Shown: positions 1 through 8,600, counted from the first letter of the stretch. The stretch is 11,079 nucleotides of DNA from CAZSTA01 sp964609495 [NCBI: uncultured bacterium] (GCA_964609495.1 CAZSTA010000118.1:1-11079), one strand, 5' to 3'. Notes: generated by a model not told the origin, from the sequence alone. Made by a program: numbers and translations.

Positions 1-257
1 CGACGTTGCTGAGAGGTCGGCATCGGAGCGGAAGCTGAAAGTCATCCCTGAACTGTAAGCTGAAAGGTAAATACCGAATAGGCTGAGCCGGGACAAGCAC
101 CCGTTATAAGGCTTGAGGTATAAGATATGAAGCGTTTTATATCTGTACCTGCCGAGGTCGGCATCGTGAGGTGTCGGCGAATATGGGTGGTATCGTGAAG
201 GTTATAATGACCTCTCACCCCTAACTGAGAGTGTAGTTATCGGGTGAGAGGTTTTTT
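1..257 (+). promoter_or_regulatory. T-box riboswitch leader of the ilvBNC operon
   Basis: A tRNA-sensing leader that lets transcription continue into ilvB when the cognate tRNA is uncharged. Seen: the T-box core at 185-198 (GGGTGGTATCGTGA). Antiterminator: 185-187 pairs with 219-221, and 195-202 pairs with 210-218. These flank the canonical 7-nt bulge TGGTATC (188-194). The bulge UGGU would pair with a tRNA ending ACCA; discriminator A fits Ile, Leu and Val tRNAs. An H-type pseudoknot (89-92/100-103 interleaved with 94-98/111-115) matches Stem IIA/B. Stem III is 116-150 (AGGTA/TACCT and AGATAT/ATATCT). A Stem I apical hairpin can be drawn at 17-21/34-38, followed by GTCATCCCTGAAC at 41-53, where AUC (44-46, Ile) is the tentative specifier; adjacent GUC (Val) cannot be excluded. 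The promoter and the base of Stem I probably lie before the window. Confidence 0.93.
211..257 (+). terminator. T-box intrinsic terminator
   Basis: Perfect 10-bp stem CCTCTCACCC (211-220) / GGGTGAGAGG (242-251), extended by an inner TAACT/AGTTA stem (222-226/235-239) and followed by six T (252-257). Its 5' arm is the same sequence that forms the 3' side of the antiterminator, so the two structures exclude each other. It lies 31 nt before the ilvB start. Confidence 0.95.
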
Positions 258-288
258 ATTTTGATAATATTTGAGGAGGTGCTTGAGC

Positions 289-1956
289 ATGAAGTTAATT
301 GGTGCTGAAGCTTTTGTGGAGACTTTGAAACGAGAGGGGGTTGATACGATCTTCGGGTTTCCCGGAGGTGCTGTATTGCCTATTTATGATATTCTCTACA
401 AAACGCCAGAGATAAGACATATCTTGACTAGACATGAGCAGGGAGCAGCTCATGCTGCCGATGGCTATGCTAGAGTTACTGGGAAGCCGGGGGTGTGCAT
501 CGCCACTTCGGGACCAGGAGCTACCAACCTGGTAACTGGGCTTGCCACCGCCAGTATGGATTCGATCCCCGTTGTAGCTTTCACTGGACAGGTCCCTACT
601 AGCCTCATCGGAAATGATGCTTTCCAAGAGGCAGATATCTTCGGAATCACCTCCCCAATCACGAAGCATAACTACTTGGTTAAGGATGCGAAGGAGTTGC
701 CTCATGTGTTGAGGGAAGCCTTTCACATCGCTAAGACGGGACGACCGGGACCGGTGCTAGTAGATCTGCCTAGAGATGTCCAACTAACTGAGATAGATTA
801 CGAATATCCGAAGGAAATAAATCTCAGAAGCTATAAACCAACCTATAAAGGACATATGAGACAGATCAAACTTGCGGCGAAGGCGATCGCCGAGGCGAGG
901 AGACCGGTGATAATAGCTGGGGGAGGAATCATCATATCGGGAGCCTCGGAAGAACTTTTCAAGCTGGCAGAGTTAACCCAAATTCCAGTAACAACTACTC
1001 TAATGGGCTTAGGAGTTTTTCCGGAGACTCATCCTCTATCCTTGGGAATGCCAGGGATGCATGGGACTTGGTATGCCAACTATGCCATTACGGAGTCCGA
1101 TCTAATAATCGCCATCGGAATGAGATTCGATGATAGGGTGACGGGGAAGGTATCGGAGTTCGCTCCCCACGCTAAGGTAATCCATATCGACATCGATCCT
1201 TCCGAGATAGGGAAAAATATCCCAGTTGATATCCCTATCGTGGGAGATGCTAAGCTCATCCTCAAGGATATGCTCAAATACTGCAAAAGCGGGAATAGAA
1301 CGGAATGGCACGATATGATGGATGAGTGGAAGAGAGAGCATCCCCTTAGATATAAACAGGGTAGCAGCCCAAAGCCTCAATATATCGTGGAGCAGATATA
1401 TGAGGCGACCAACGGGGAGGCGATTATCACCACCGAGGTGGGACAGAATCAGATGTGGGCGGCTCAGTTCTTCACCTATACTAAACCCCGAACCTTTATT
1501 TCCTCCGGAGGATTGGGAACTATGGGATATGGATTTCCCGCCTCGATAGGAGCGAAGATTGGACGACCCGATAAGCACGTCTTCTGTATCGCTGGTGATG
1601 GTAGTTTCCAGATGAACACTCAAGAGTTGGCGACTGCGGTCGCCAACCAGGTCGGAGTGAAGGTCGCTATCCTCAACAATAAATTCCTGGGGATGGTGCG
1701 TCAATGGCAACAGTTATTCTATGATCGCCGTTATTCGGCTACCTGTTTAGAAGATGCTCCTGACTTCGTGAAGTTGGCTGAGGCTTATGGAGCAAAGGGG
1801 ATAAGAATCAAAGAGGCTGAGGAGGTTCGCCCAGCAATCGAAGAGGCGATCGAAACCGATGGTCCAGTAATTATGGACTTCCTCATACCTAGGGAAGAAA
1901 ACGTCTTCCCAATGGTTCCTGCTGGAGCTGCGATAAAGGATATGATCGAGGGGTGA
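289..1956 (+). CDS. ilvB: Acetolactate synthase, catalytic (large) subunit
   Basis: ThDP- and FAD-dependent acetohydroxyacid synthase. It condenses two pyruvates to 2-acetolactate (valine/leucine branch), or pyruvate with 2-oxobutyrate to 2-aceto-2-hydroxybutyrate (isoleucine branch), in the cytoplasm. The product is 555 aa, normal for the family. Seen: N-terminal ThDP pyrimidine domain with catalytic Glu50 in [23 protein letters not shown] just after; central FAD-type domain (about 190-340); C-terminal ThDP diphosphate domain with GDGSF at 436-440 and NN at 463-464, the classic GDG-X(26)-NN spacing. Trp473 in MVRQWQQ corresponds to the substrate-specificity/herbicide-site Trp of anabolic AHAS, against a catabolic ALS. 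I chose ATG at 289 because GAGGAGGT (273-280) lies 8 nt upstream; an in-frame TTG at 271 would put that site inside the gene. ilvN follows after 4 nt. Expression is under the upstream T-box. Confidence 0.97.
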   Translation: MKLIGAEAFVETLKREGVDTIFGFPGGAVLPIYDILYKTPEIRHILTRHEQGAAHAADGYARVTGKPGVCIATSGPGATNLVTGLATASMDSIPVVAFTGQVPTSLIGNDAFQEADIFGITSPITKHNYLVKDAKELPHVLREAFHIAKTGRPGPVLVDLPRDVQLTEIDYEYPKEINLRSYKPTYKGHMRQIKLAAKAIAEARRPVIIAGGGIIISGASEELFKLAELTQIPVTTTLMGLGVFPETHPLSLGMPGMHGTWYANYAITESDLIIAIGMRFDDRVTGKVSEFAPHAKVIHIDIDPSEIGKNIPVDIPIVGDAKLILKDMLKYCKSGNRTEWHDMMDEWKREHPLRYKQGSSPKPQYIVEQIYEATNGEAIITTEVGQNQMWAAQFFTYTKPRTFISSGGLGTMGYGFPASIGAKIGRPDKHVFCIAGDGSFQMNTQELATAVANQVGVKVAILNNKFLGMVRQWQQLFYDRRYSATCLEDAPDFVKLAEAYGAKGIRIKEAEEVRPAIEEAIETDGPVIMDFLIPREENVFPMVPAGAAIKDMIEG

Positions 1957-1960
1957 TGAT

Positions 1961-2458
1961 ATGGCTAAGAAACACATTATAACTGCTTTAGTGGAGAATC
2001 ACCCGGGGGTTCTCTCCCACATATCAGGATTATTCGCCCGTAGGGGATTCAATATCGACAGCCTTGCTGTGGGGAGGACCGAACGGGATGATGTCTCCCG
2101 AATGACGATCGTGGTAGAAGGTGATGATAGTATCTTAGAGAAGGTTACTAAGCAACTTAATAAGTTGATAGATGTGATCAAGGTGAGCGATTTCGTCGAT
2201 ACTAGTGTGGTTGATCGGGAGATGATCTTGATCAAAGTCAAGGCTAGTGCTACCACTCGCTCGGAGATTATGCAGATAGTGGATATCTTCCGGGCTAGGA
2301 TCGTTGATGTCAGCCGAGAATCCCTGATAGTTGAGGTTACTGGTGATGAGGGAAAGCTCTTGGCTATCATCGACTTACTCAGACCGTTCGGGATAATGGA
2401 GATGGTTCGCACTGGAAAGATCGCCCTGGCTAGAGGGCAGAAGGCGACAACCGTTTAG
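1961..2458 (+). CDS. ilvN: Acetolactate synthase, regulatory (small) subunit
   Basis: Regulatory partner of IlvB that raises activity and usually confers valine feedback inhibition. It is 165 aa, the usual length of IlvH/IlvN-type subunits. Seen: N-terminal ACT domain (about 4-78) with ENHPGVLSHISGLFARRGFN; Asn13 and Gly16 align with the residues (Asn11 and Gly14 in E. coli IlvH) at the valine-binding interface, so feedback sensitivity is plausible. The C-terminal ACT-like domain (about 85-160) carries REMILIKVKA and the ending ARTGKIALARG-type motif (here VRTGKIALARG). ATG at 1961 follows GAGGGGTGA, which overlaps the ilvB stop, so translation is likely coupled. A hairpin-forming 86-nt spacer separates it from ilvC. 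The symbol ilvH would be equally acceptable. Confidence 0.95.
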   Translation: MAKKHIITALVENHPGVLSHISGLFARRGFNIDSLAVGRTERDDVSRMTIVVEGDDSILEKVTKQLNKLIDVIKVSDFVDTSVVDREMILIKVKASATTRSEIMQIVDIFRARIVDVSRESLIVEVTGDEGKLLAIIDLLRPFGIMEMVRTGKIALARGQKATTV

Positions 2459-2470
2459 GGGTTGAAAATT

Positions 2471-2518
2471 GAAGATAGAAATTGGAGGGGGAATTTATCC
2501 ACTTCGATTTCTATCTTC
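2471..2518 (+). repeat. Inverted repeat (hairpin) between ilvN and ilvC
   Basis: Perfect 12-bp arms GAAGATAGAAAT (2471-2482) and ATTTCTATCTTC (2507-2518). The 24-nt interior can add a TGGA/TCCA stem (2483-2486/2498-2501). No T tract follows, so it is not an intrinsic terminator. It ends 9 nt before the ilvC ribosome binding site. A role in mRNA processing, differential stability or ilvC translation is inference only. Confidence 0.75.
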
Positions 2519-2544
2519 TAAATATGAAAGGAGAGGTGAGATAA

Positions 2545-3543
<999 letters not shown>

Positions 3544-3573
3544 CATATTAATCATAGAATAATTTAACTATAT

Positions 3574-3607
3574 AGCATCAGGTAAGTGAACCTGATGCTT
3601 ATTTTTT
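3574..3607 (+). terminator. Intrinsic terminator after ilvC
   Basis: Perfect 10-bp stem AGCATCAGGT (3574-3583) / ACCTGATGCT (3590-3599) with a 6-nt loop, followed by TATTTTTT. It begins 31 nt after the ilvC stop and ends the ilvBNC transcript. Confidence 0.93.
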
Positions 3608-3850
3608 GCCTTGATACAACGCGATAATGTTGATCCTATTCATCAGTTGGATACTTGAAGACGAATGAATTATATCTGCACGCCCTAAACCTTGAATATT
3701 CTACCAATCTTATAAAACAGGATATAGAATCACCATCCCACGAATTCACTTGCAGGATTATAACTATCCTATATCCCTATTAATATCTCAATAACCATGA
3801 AGGAGATAGACCCCTTAGCCAAAGCTAAGAGCAATTTTGTCTCTGCTTCA
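3608..3850. other. AT-rich intergenic stretch, no supported gene
   Basis: Lies between two genes transcribed toward each other. No reading frame here has a ribosome binding site or recognisable product. Weak structures only: CTTAGC-CAAA-GCTAAG at 3814-3829 (a possible transcription end for the minus-strand gene that stops at 3851, but no T tract follows on that strand) and GGATATAG/CTATATCC at 3720-3727/3769-3776 enclosing AGGAT/ATCCT. Confidence 0.6.
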
Positions 3851-4351
3851 TTAATCCAACGGTGGTATCTCCTCTATAGGTATATCCTGGGGAAGCTCCA
3901 TAGGCTCTCGCCTAAGCTCTGGAGAGGCATACTTAACCATTATGAGCAATATATCTTCGACCGTTTGGAGCAACTCAGTTACAGCTTCGATAATAACAGT
4001 TATGCCTCCTCTGATTGGCACCTCCTTTATATCCTCTCCCACTACTACGATGACCGAAACAGGAGTTATGTTCCCCATACTCCTACTCGTCTCAATAGAG
4101 AAGATCCCTTCCCCTATTTTCGTTACTTCGGCGAAGAGATTCGCAGTAGCTGTCGGAATTATCTTCGTCTGTTCATCGATTATGATTGGATCGCCAAAGA
4201 CCGTATTCTTATTTAGTACATCCTTGAGAGTGTTTAAAAGTTTGTCATTGATAGATTCCACCTGCAATTCTTCTTCGGCGAGCGAGATCTCCACTGTTAA
4301 TAGGAGAAGAACGACTAAGACGATCAATGATAGTGTTATTCTACCCTTCAC
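3851..4351 (-). CDS. Exported GerW/YtfJ-like protein
   Basis: Function not known. It is 166 aa. Residues 1-25 look like a Sec signal peptide: MKGR, a hydrophobic core LSLIVLVVLLLLTV, then SLA before EEE, a plausible signal peptidase I site. Residues about 36-115 resemble the GerW/YtfJ family (Spore_YtfJ): a leading helix (LLNTLKDVLNKN), TVFGDPIIIDEQTKIIPTA, then ITPVSVIVVVGEDIKEVPI. The Gly-rich middle found in many family members is much reduced. Residues 118-142 form a hydrophobic, possibly amphipathic helix, and the tail is Pro/Glu-rich. Classic YtfJ is a cytoplasmic spore protein, so an exported version is atypical and sporulation cannot be inferred from it. The start is GTG at 4351, with AAAGGAGGTG (4357-4366) about 6 nt upstream. 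It has its own promoter and appears monocistronic. The family call rests on motif resemblance. Confidence 0.8.
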   Translation of the reverse strand: MKGRITLSLIVLVVLLLLTVEISLAEEELQVESINDKLLNTLKDVLNKNTVFGDPIIIDEQTKIIPTATANLFAEVTKIGEGIFSIETSRSMGNITPVSVIVVVGEDIKEVPIRGGITVIIEAVTELLQTVEDILLIMVKYASPELRREPMELPQDIPIEEIPPLD

Positions 4352-4420
4352 CTCTACACCTCCTTTCAGCTAGGCTTGATCAATTACAAGATAAAGAGAT
4401 CAGCTTGCGTGGTTGTATAT

Positions 4421-4449
4421 AGTATAGTGTAAATATATAAAATTGTCAA
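4421..4449 (-). promoter_or_regulatory. Sigma-A-type promoter of the GerW/YtfJ-like gene
   Basis: On the minus strand, TTGACA (4449-4444), a 17-nt spacer, then TATACT (4426-4421): six of six and five of six matches to consensus at ideal spacing. Transcription would start near 4414, giving a leader of about 60 nt before the GTG at 4351. This points to housekeeping rather than sporulation-sigma control. Confidence 0.85.
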
Positions 4450-4464
4450 GTGTTTTTTGGCAAA

Positions 4465-4498
4465 TTTAATCCCCCAGCCTGATGGCTAGGGGATTAAA
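4465..4498 (-). terminator. Strong hairpin after the DUF433 gene, probable terminator
   Basis: TTTAATCCCC (4465-4474) pairs perfectly with GGGGATTAAA (4489-4498). Inside are one C/A mismatch and AGCC/GGCT around a TGAT loop. On the minus strand it lies about 60 nt after the DUF433 stop, with a short ATTAAATTT tail, and just upstream of the next promoter, so it probably insulates the two units. The tail is weak in U, hence moderate confidence. It is nearly symmetric and could act on either strand. An outer pair TTTGGCAA/TTGCCAAA (4456-4463/4538-4545) could extend the structure. Confidence 0.6.
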
Positions 4499-4557
4499 GC
4501 CATATTATTCTATAACTTACCAGTTGAATGCTCCTAATTGCCAAAGGACTGTGATTT

Positions 4558-4785
4558 TTAGGGGATTAACACAACTTCCCCTCCATCGATGACCTCAATT
4601 GTATATTGCAGGACAGCCAGAACATCCTCCCAACTTATTCCATATCCATCCATTAATTCATTTAAGCTCATTCCCGAGGATAACTTGCTTAGAACTAGCT
4701 TGACTGGAACTCTAGTTCCCTTTATTATTGGTTGTCCAAACATTATATTTTCGTCTATAACAATCCTAGGGGTAAGTTCGATCAT
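4558..4785 (-). CDS. DUF433-family small protein (antitoxin-like)
   Basis: A 75-aa protein resembling the DUF433 family, many members of which are VapB45-like antitoxins with a winged-helix DNA-binding fold. Seen: PRIVIDENIMFGQPIIKGTR, the family signature (P-I-x-G-T-R), then a helical segment (VKLVLSKLSSGMSLNELMDG), then ISWEDVLAVLQYTIEVI, the usual last helix. Partners are normally PIN-like (DUF5615) toxins encoded immediately next to the antitoxin. None is seen here: the next 200 nt on this strand are non-coding. It starts 23 nt after the punA stop, with GAGG (4790-4793) 4 nt before ATG at 4785, so it is most likely the last gene of the punA transcript. It may be an orphan antitoxin or a solitary regulator. 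Confidence 0.8.
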   Translation of the reverse strand: MIELTPRIVIDENIMFGQPIIKGTRVPVKLVLSKLSSGMSLNELMDGYGISWEDVLAVLQYTIEVIDGGEVVLIP

Positions 4786-4808
4786 ATAACCTCATTTCCC
4801 TTCAATAT

Positions 4809-5633
4809 CTATTTCCAACGGCGAATGATACCTCTTATCAGCTTTTTGAACTTAGCTCCACTTGTCTCAGCTACCTCAATTACCTCTTGATGGCTTAAGG
4901 TCTTGTGAGAATCCTCCCTCGTTACTCCGGTTATACAAGAGATACCTAATACTCGGAGGGAACAATGGCGAGCAACGATGACCTCGGGAACAGTTGACAT
5001 CCCTACCGCATCAGCCCCAATTATCCTCAAGAATCTGATCTCAGCAGGGGTCTCATAACTTGGTCCACTTACTCCCACGTATACCCCTTTTTGAACTTTT
5101 ATCCCTTCCTCCTCAGCAACTTTCAAGCTCAATTCGATCAGTTCCTTATCGTAAGTCTGGGTCATATTAGGAAACCTCGGACCCATCTTGGAGTAATTGG
5201 GTCCGATCAAGGGGTTAGTGCCCATAAGATTGATGTGATCTGTTATAATCATCAAATCTCCAACCTCGAAACTCTCATTTATCCCTCCCGAGGCATTGGT
5301 AACTATAAGGTCTTTTATTCCTAGCTTAGCCATAACTCGAGTCGGGAAAGTGATCTCTTGCATATCCCTCCCTTCATAATAGTGAGGCCTGCCTTGCATA
5401 GCTAATATTTGCTTGTTCTCTAACTCTCCAATCACCATTATTCCTGAATGACCTTCAACTGTAATAGGAGGAAAGTTGGGGATCTCATCATAGGGGAACG
5501 TTACTTCGGGTTGGATCTCATCGGCTAGAGCTCCTAAGCCAGAGCCCAAGATTATCGCTATCTGGGGAATGGAGCTCAATCGAGAGGAGAGAAAATCTTC
5601 CGCCTCACCCACCTTCTCATACCAGTCTTGCAT
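4809..5633 (-). CDS. punA: Purine nucleoside phosphorylase (trimeric, PNP/MTAP family)
   Basis: Cytoplasmic enzyme that phosphorolyses purine (deoxy)ribonucleosides to free base and (deoxy)ribose-1-phosphate. It is 274 aa, normal for the trimeric class. Seen: phosphate loop GSGLG (30-34), His62, GRPHYYEG (81-88, Arg82, His84 and Tyr86), NASGG (113-117), GPSYETPAE (190-198) with Glu194 at the purine-binding Glu position, and Met212-Ser213 in the ribose/phosphate site. Counting from Met212, the residue equivalent to human Asn243, which contacts purine N7/O6, is Gly236. The whole usual ITNxAAG loop reads ITGVTRED here, without a gap, so substrate preference may differ. ATG at 5633 lies 4 nt after the hybrid-kinase stop, and its ribosome binding site AAGGGTGA overlaps that stop. 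DeoB, two genes upstream, uses its product. MTAP or another family activity is possible. Confidence 0.9.
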   Translation of the reverse strand: MQDWYEKVGEAEDFLSSRLSSIPQIAIILGSGLGALADEIQPEVTFPYDEIPNFPPITVEGHSGIMVIGELENKQILAMQGRPHYYEGRDMQEITFPTRVMAKLGIKDLIVTNASGGINESFEVGDLMIITDHINLMGTNPLIGPNYSKMGPRFPNMTQTYDKELIELSLKVAEEEGIKVQKGVYVGVSGPSYETPAEIRFLRIIGADAVGMSTVPEVIVARHCSLRVLGISCITGVTREDSHKTLSHQEVIEVAETSGAKFKKLIRGIIRRWK

Positions 5634-5637
5634 AATG

Positions 5638-8600
5638 TCACCCTTCCCTTATTCTCTTCCTTCTATCTTTAACATAAACGCTTCCTTTTAGCGTCTTGGC
5701 ATAAGTCTCCAATTCAGCGGCTACTTGAGAGATTTGAGATAAGTTTTTCAAATCATACTTCTCATTCGTCACTACCGCTATGGAAATGCTTATTATCGGG
5801 AACTGCCTTATCTTACCATCCCTATCCTCGGTGATGATATATCCGTTTTTTTGATCCTCCTCGCGGTAGTGATGAGGGATCAGCTCATCAAATACCTCTA
5901 TTATCCGGGAGCAGATATTGTCTGCTTTATCTGGGGTAGTTATCAGTGCAAAGTCATCCCCTCCTATATGACCCACAAAATCGCCTTTACCTCCGTATTC
6001 CACTAATGCAGAAGTGATGATGCTCGCTGTCTGGCGAATCACCCCATCACCTTTAGCATAACCATATTTATTATTAAAAGCTTTAAAACTATCTATATCG
6101 AGGTAACAGACCGCGAACTTGTTCCCGCTCTTGATCCTCCTATTGATCTCGCGTTCGACAGCGATATTCCCAGGTAGCTTTGTCAGAGGATTGGCATGCA
6201 ATCCCTCTTGAGTGCGGCGGATGATCATCTCTACTCTCGCTCCTAATTCGGTAGTTCCAGAGGATTTGGTAAAATAATCATCCGCTCCTATCTTCATCGC
6301 TCTCACCTTATCCTCTATGCTCTCCTTTGACGTCAACATCACTATCGGAATATGACGGGTGGAGGCACTCTCCTTCAGCTTCTTACATACCTCATAGCCA
6401 TTCATCCCCGGCATCATGATATCGAGCAGGATCAGATCGGGTTGTTCTTGATGAACTATATTTAAGGCCTCTACCCCACTATAAGCGACTCTATTCTCAT
6501 AGCCAAGATTATCAAAAGTTATCTTAATAATTTTGGCTATAGAGGGGTTATCATCAACTATCAAGATCTTGCCCTTCTTGGTTTTTCCCTTGCTCTCAAA
6601 GATAGCGCGCGTGGTATCACTCAAGACCCTTCGCTCAATTGGTTTCAATAGATATCCTACTACACCCAGTTGGAAAGCCCTATCTCTCTTGTCTATTTCA
6701 GATACCACGAGGATCGGTATATCTTTAGTCTGAGGGTCATGCTTTAGAACCTCTATAATTTGCAATCCATCCATCTCAGGCATCAGGATATCCAGGATGA
6801 TCAGATCGGGTTGGGACTTTCGAGCCATCGCGATCGTCCCCCAACTATTTAAGGCTTCTATAACTTCAAAGCCCTCCCCCTCCAACTGAACCTTAGTTGC
6901 GCGTCTGGCATTCGGCTCATTATCCGCTATCAAGATAGTTTTATCGGGTATAGGAATAGGAACCTTTATTGTTGTATCCTCATCCTCATAAATCTCCAAT
7001 TCAGGAGAGGATAGTGCTATCTCAGCTTCAGAACTTTCGATCTCTGCCGATCTGAAAGCCAATTCAATCAAACCTTTCTCGGAGGATACCGCCTTCTCTA
7101 TAGGTAGGATAAGGATGAACTTATTCCTCTTTCCACTCTCTTGTTCTGCCCAGAGTTTGCCTCCTTGTTGCTCCACTATACTTCTTAAAAGAGGAAGATC
7201 TTTTCTAAATCTAGTTACCCTGTCAAATTCGCCCTGAGTCCCCTCGAATATCTTTTTAATATGCTCTTCTGGTATCATCTCTCCTGTGTCAGAGATACTG
7301 ATCTCGACATAATACCTGCTCTTTCGGGCGCTTATAGTTATCCTTCCTCCCGAAGGAGTGGCTCTGAAGCTATTACTCAGCAAGCCGTTTAAGACCCGTT
7401 GAAGTCTCTTTCTATCCCCAGATATCTTGGGAAGATCGGAGGGAATTAGAACTCCCAAATTTATATCTTTTTGGATCGCTTGGGATTGGAAGGAATAGGC
7501 AACGGAACGAATCAGAGGGGCTATATCTCCCCTCCAAGCCTTCTGTAAAGGCGCCAACAACTCGCTTATCACAGCATTAATACGTTCGCTCTCTTCAGCG
7601 ATTATGGATAGAAATTTCCTCTGTTCCGCAAGCTCCATTTCGGAGATATCCTTAGTAAGTATCTCGACTGCTCCTCTAATCGCGGTCAGAGGAGATCTCA
7701 GCTTATGAGAGATCTCTATCGGAACACTTGAATCCCTGACTTCTCTAGTGTTGTTATCCTTCTCTTTAATAAACATCAACACTCCGGAATAGTATCCTCC
7801 CCTATCTTCTAAGGGAAATAGCTCCAGATTCAACTCTTTATCCTTTGTCCAGATCGGTAGTTCTCTCACCTTTTTTTGTGCTATACCGCTTTCTGAATAC
7901 TTCTTTAATAACTCCAGTAGATGACCAGAAGCCTCTAAAGGCACACAATCCCATATATTATTGGATAATGCTCGCTCTTTATCCAACCCCAGCAATTCCT
8001 CGGCAGATTTATTGAGGGTAAGAACTTGATTGTTAGAATCTCCTATAACTATTCCTGCTCCCAGATAGGCGATTATCTCCTCCCACTCAGGAGATCGAGG
8101 ATAAACTTGGATAGTTCTATCCGCGATACTGGATGGCTCCTCATAATCCATAAGTGCTTCTATTTGTAATTCAAAATGGTACTCATCCCTATCTCCAAAT
8201 CTTATCCTATCTCCGTTATCCAATACCTTTCGCTTTATGGCTTGATTGTTCACCCAAGTGCCGTTGGAACTATTAAGATCGTATAGGACAAAGTGGTTAT
8301 ATTGATGCATAAGCAAGGCATGCCAGCGGGAGATAGTGGGATCAACAAGGACTATGTGATTGCTGATATCTCTACCGATAATGGTTAGTTCTTCATTGAG
8401 GGGGAACATCTTACTTGTTCCCATCTCTTCCGATTGAATCAGAAGTGCAGGCGCATCTTGAAAAAGAAATAATCTTTTGTCCTCTCTGCTTATTTCTCTC
8501 TCTTCCTCCTGCTTCTCTTCGCCCTCCTCTTCTTCCTCCTGCCGAGCCTCTTTTTTCCCCCCTTCCCGTTGGACATATCTTAGCCTAGCGGAGTTATATC

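Noticed and set aside
271-288. Upstream TTG start for ilvB at 271
   Set aside because: It would place the GAGGAGGT ribosome binding site inside the coding region; ATG 289 gives the conserved N-terminus with 8-nt spacing.
1102-1710. Long minus-strand frame (202 codons) within ilvB
   Set aside because: Antisense shadow of a clearly conserved gene; no ribosome binding site or family features. The same applies to the other frames opposite ilvB, ilvN, ilvC and the kinase gene.
2524-2544. In-frame ATG upstream of the ilvC TTG start
   Set aside because: It reaches TAA after six codons and overlaps the ribosome binding site; it cannot start ilvC.
3814-3829. CTTAGC/GCTAAG hairpin as terminator of the GerW/YtfJ-like gene
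   Set aside because: Only a 6-bp stem, and on the minus strand it is followed by GGGGTC rather than a T tract; mentioned only as a weak possibility.
3797-4216. Plus-strand 139-codon frame opposite the GerW/YtfJ-like gene
   Set aside because: No ribosome binding site before its ATG and no recognisable family; the opposite strand has a signal peptide, a perfect ribosome binding site, a near-consensus promoter and family motifs.
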